7,871 nt of DNA from Bacteroidia bacterium. GTDB taxonomy: Bacteria > Bacteroidota > Bacteroidia > Cytophagales > Cyclobacteriaceae. The stretch is from NCBI GenBank assembly GCA_012031955.1, contig JAAURZ010000094.1:1-7871 (forward strand). The letters run 5' to 3'. Both the position numbers and the translations under genes were made by a program. Shown piece after piece: positions 6,114-7,871 of the stretch (positions are counted from its first letter, which is position 1; each line of letters starts with the position of its first letter). Under the pieces are notes generated by a model. That model was given only the letters and a program-made list of their open reading frames with translations, was not told the DNA's origin and made no database searches.

Positions 6114-6908
6114 GTGTCGATACTTGAAGCCATCGTGCTTGCCATCATCGAAGGCATCACGGAATACTTGCCCATCTCCTCCACAGGCCACATGATTGTG
6201 GGCTCCTCCTTCATGGGCATCGCTTCCGATCCATTCACAAAAATGTTCACCGTCGCCATTCAGTTAGGGGCGATTCTCTCGGTGGTAGTATTGTATTGGA
6301 AACGGTTCCTCCAAAGTCTGCAATTCTATTACAAGCTGCTGGTCGCGTTTCTGCCGGCGGCTGTATTCGGATACCTGTTGAATGACTACATTGACGCGCT
6401 GCTTGAAAGAGTGGACGTGGTCGGCTACATGCTCGTGGCTGGCGGCGTTATACTCGTATTCATCGACAAACTGTTTGAAAAGAATGAACGTGCCGGCGAC
6501 ACCGACGTAAGCTATCCGGTAGCTGTGAAGATCGGCTTGTTTCAGACGCTGTCCATGATACCGGGCGTAAGCAGATCGGCGGCCACCATCATCGGCGGCC
6601 TCACACAAAAGCTCACGCGTAAAGCAGCGGCGGAATTCTCCTTCTTCCTGGCAGTGCCAACCATGTTTGCCGCCACCGTGTACAAAATGCTGAAGTTCTA
6701 CAAAGACGGCCACACATTCGGCTCCGGCGAAATCACCCTGCTTCTCGTCGGCAACGCAGTCGCCTTCATAGTGGCCATCATCGCCATCAGGTCGTTCATC
6801 AACTTCCTCACAAGACATGGATTTAAAGTATTCGGCTACTACCGGATAGCTTTCGGCCTGCTTGTACTTCTGCTCTACTACTTCGGCGTCAACCTCTCCG
6901 TGGTGTAA
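6114..6908 (+). CDS. uppP: Undecaprenyl-diphosphatase UppP (BacA family)
   Basis: An integral membrane enzyme that removes a phosphate from undecaprenyl diphosphate, recycling the lipid carrier for peptidoglycan and other envelope polymers. Overproduction in other bacteria gives bacitracin resistance. The 264-residue length is normal. Both catalytic motifs are present: [14 protein letters not shown] (13-26), with E13, E17 and H26 matching the E. coli catalytic glutamates and histidine, and [10 protein letters not shown] (150-159), with R154 as the essential arginine. Helical stretches cover most of the remainder, for example 49-61, 74-90, 103-119, 206-225 and 241-258. The start is GTG 6114: it gives [14 protein letters not shown], the usual N-terminus, and no ATG is available before the first motif. 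The start lies 21 bases after the DUF3098 stop, and the stop overlaps the truB start by one base (TAATG), so it is clearly within the operon. Confidence 0.97.
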   Translation: MSILEAIVLAIIEGITEYLPISSTGHMIVGSSFMGIASDPFTKMFTVAIQLGAILSVVVLYWKRFLQSLQFYYKLLVAFLPAAVFGYLLNDYIDALLERVDVVGYMLVAGGVILVFIDKLFEKNERAGDTDVSYPVAVKIGLFQTLSMIPGVSRSAATIIGGLTQKLTRKAAAEFSFFLAVPTMFAATVYKMLKFYKDGHTFGSGEITLLLVGNAVAFIVAIIAIRSFINFLTRHGFKVFGYYRIAFGLLVLLLYYFGVNLSVV

Positions 6909-7567
6909 TGCAAACGACTGACAAAGGAAGCGTGCTGCTGATCGATAAGCCACACACGTGGACCTCGTTTGACGTGGTGAACAAACTACGTTACAAACTC
7001 AAGATCAAAAAGATCGGACACGCCGGCACACTCGATCCGCTCGCAACCGGATTGCTCATTATCTGCACCGGTAAAATGACAAAACGGATTGAAGAATTTA
7101 TGGGGCTTGAAAAAGAGTATACAGGCACGCTGGTGCTCGGCGAGTCCACGCCCTCACACGACCTGGAAACAGAAGTGGACACACACCGCGACATTGCGCA
7201 TATTACCGACGATGCCATCCACCACACCGCCCGGTCTTTTGTAGGCAAAATAGCGCAGATGCCCCCGCAGCATAGCGCCATCAAAGTTGATGGCAAGCGG
7301 GCCTACGCATTCGCCCGCAAAGGAAAAGAAGTGACTCTCAAGTCCAGGGAAGTGGAAATAGCCGCATTCGAGATAACAGCCATCCGCAAGCCCGAAGTCG
7401 ATTTCAGGGTGGTGTGCTCAAAGGGAACGTACGTCCGCAGCCTCGTGCGCGACTTCGGCCTGGCCCTCGACAACGTCGCTTACATGAGCAAACTGTGCCG
7501 CACACGCATAGGCCCTTACCGGCTGGACGACGCTTTAACACTTGACGCAATCGAAAATAGGCCGTAA
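6908..7567 (+). CDS. truB: tRNA pseudouridine(55) synthase TruB
   Basis: Converts uridine 55 in the T loop of tRNAs to pseudouridine. The catalytic motif GHAGTLDPLATG (37-48) holds the nucleophile Asp43. Other family signatures are LLIDKPHTWTS (10-20), KEYTGTLVLG (69-78) with Tyr71 stacking on the target base, PPQHSAIKVDGKRAY (119-133), and SKGTYVRSLVRDFG (171-184) with Tyr175 and Arg177. At 219 residues it is much shorter than the E. coli enzyme and ends soon after the catalytic fold, so the C-terminal PUA-like domain is absent, as is usual in Bacteroidota. Its ATG overlaps the uppP stop by one base, which suggests translational coupling. The gap to ribF is nine bases. Nothing looks damaged. 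Confidence 0.97.
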   Translation: MQTTDKGSVLLIDKPHTWTSFDVVNKLRYKLKIKKIGHAGTLDPLATGLLIICTGKMTKRIEEFMGLEKEYTGTLVLGESTPSHDLETEVDTHRDIAHITDDAIHHTARSFVGKIAQMPPQHSAIKVDGKRAYAFARKGKEVTLKSREVEIAAFEITAIRKPEVDFRVVCSKGTYVRSLVRDFGLALDNVAYMSKLCRTRIGPYRLDDALTLDAIENRP

Positions 7568-7576
7568 ACTTCGAAC

Positions 7577-7871
7577 ATGAAGATATACCACGGCCTCGAC
7601 GACTTCACGCCACTTGACTATGCAGTAGTTACCAGCGGCACCTTCGACGGCGTGCACGTGGGCCACCAGAAGATCCTGTCGCGGCTCAAAGAAATGGCCG
7701 AAAAGAACAACGGCGAAACCGTGGTGATCACGTACTGGCCGCATCCGCGCCTGGTACTGCATCCCGAAGATGAATCACTCAAGCTACTGAACACATTCGA
7801 GGAAAAGGCGGCTCTCCTCAAAGAGCAAGGCATACGCCACCTCGTGCGGATACCATTTACAAAAGAATTCT
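7577..7871 (+). CDS. ribF: RibF, bifunctional riboflavin kinase/FAD synthetase (5' part)
   Basis: The first 98 codons of a gene cut by the window end. The complete protein phosphorylates riboflavin to FMN and adenylates FMN to FAD. The visible part belongs to the N-terminal FAD synthetase (nucleotidyltransferase) domain: GTFDGVHVGHQ (21-31) is the HxGH-type nucleotide-binding motif, and ITYWPHPRLVL (51-61) matches the conserved PHPR segment after the second strand. The C-terminal riboflavin kinase domain would lie beyond the window. ATG 7577 places the motif at the usual distance from the N-terminus. It begins nine bases after the truB stop, and truB-ribF adjacency is common in many bacteria. 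No structured leader that could be an FMN riboswitch is present. Confidence 0.95.
   Translation, partial: MKIYHGLDDFTPLDYAVVTSGTFDGVHVGHQKILSRLKEMAEKNNGETVVITYWPHPRLVLHPEDESLKLLNTFEEKAALLKEQGIRHLVRIPFTKEF

Noticed and set aside
1..7871. CRISPR arrays, tRNA or rRNA genes, insertion sequences, phage or defence genes
   Set aside because: None seen on either strand. The window consists of core chromosomal genes with consistent composition and no direct repeats or transposase motifs.

Overview
This window comes from a bacterial chromosome, most likely of the phylum Bacteroidota. Three things point that way. The promoters fit the Bacteroidota pattern (TTG, about 19 bases, TAnnTTTG), with perfect -7 boxes at 350-357 and 4961-4968. 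Gene starts generally lack a strong Shine-Dalgarno sequence. The order ftsX, DUF3098, uppP, truB, ribF is typical of the phylum. The GC content is roughly 50% and the proteins resemble those of Cytophagales-like species, but the genus cannot be fixed from the sequence alone. Every gene I recognise is on the + strand.

Layout. Positions 2-211 are the 3' end of an unrecognised gene. Next come an intergenic region with a promoter and a structured 5' leader, and then hppA, a large membrane-bound, K+-dependent-type ion-pumping pyrophosphatase (436-2732) closed by an intrinsic terminator. A short AT-rich region with two related palindromes precedes a small secreted DUF2147 protein (2862-3300). An ECF sigma factor (3398-3937) and its membrane-anchored putative anti-sigma partner (3941 to about 4842 or 4906) follow, closed by a very strong terminator. 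A promoter almost touching the start codon then opens a tight cell-envelope and housekeeping operon: ftsX (4979-5864), a DUF3098 membrane protein (5889-6092), uppP (6114-6908), truB (6908-7567) and ribF (7577 to the window end).

How the genes work together. hppA turns pyrophosphate made by biosynthesis into a cation gradient. The sigma/anti-sigma pair forms a regulatory module that could respond to the envelope or to an intracellular cue. ftsX and uppP both serve peptidoglycan synthesis and division, one by activating wall hydrolases and the other by recycling the undecaprenyl carrier. truB and ribF are co-transcribed housekeeping genes (tRNA modification, FMN/FAD synthesis).

Main caveat. 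Three otherwise well-conserved genes (hppA, the DUF2147 gene, ftsX) are broken by single extra bases, four in total, each inside a homopolymer run. Removing the extra base restores family-typical sequence every time. A fourth gene, the anti-sigma, reads straight through its own terminator, which suggests one missing base. The simplest reading is homopolymer error in the underlying assembly, so these genes should be treated as probably intact in the organism. I found no convincing new biological system. The most interesting non-error signals are the hppA leader with two mutually exclusive hairpins, the ECF/anti-sigma pair with an unassigned C-terminal domain, and the twin palindromes before the DUF2147 gene.
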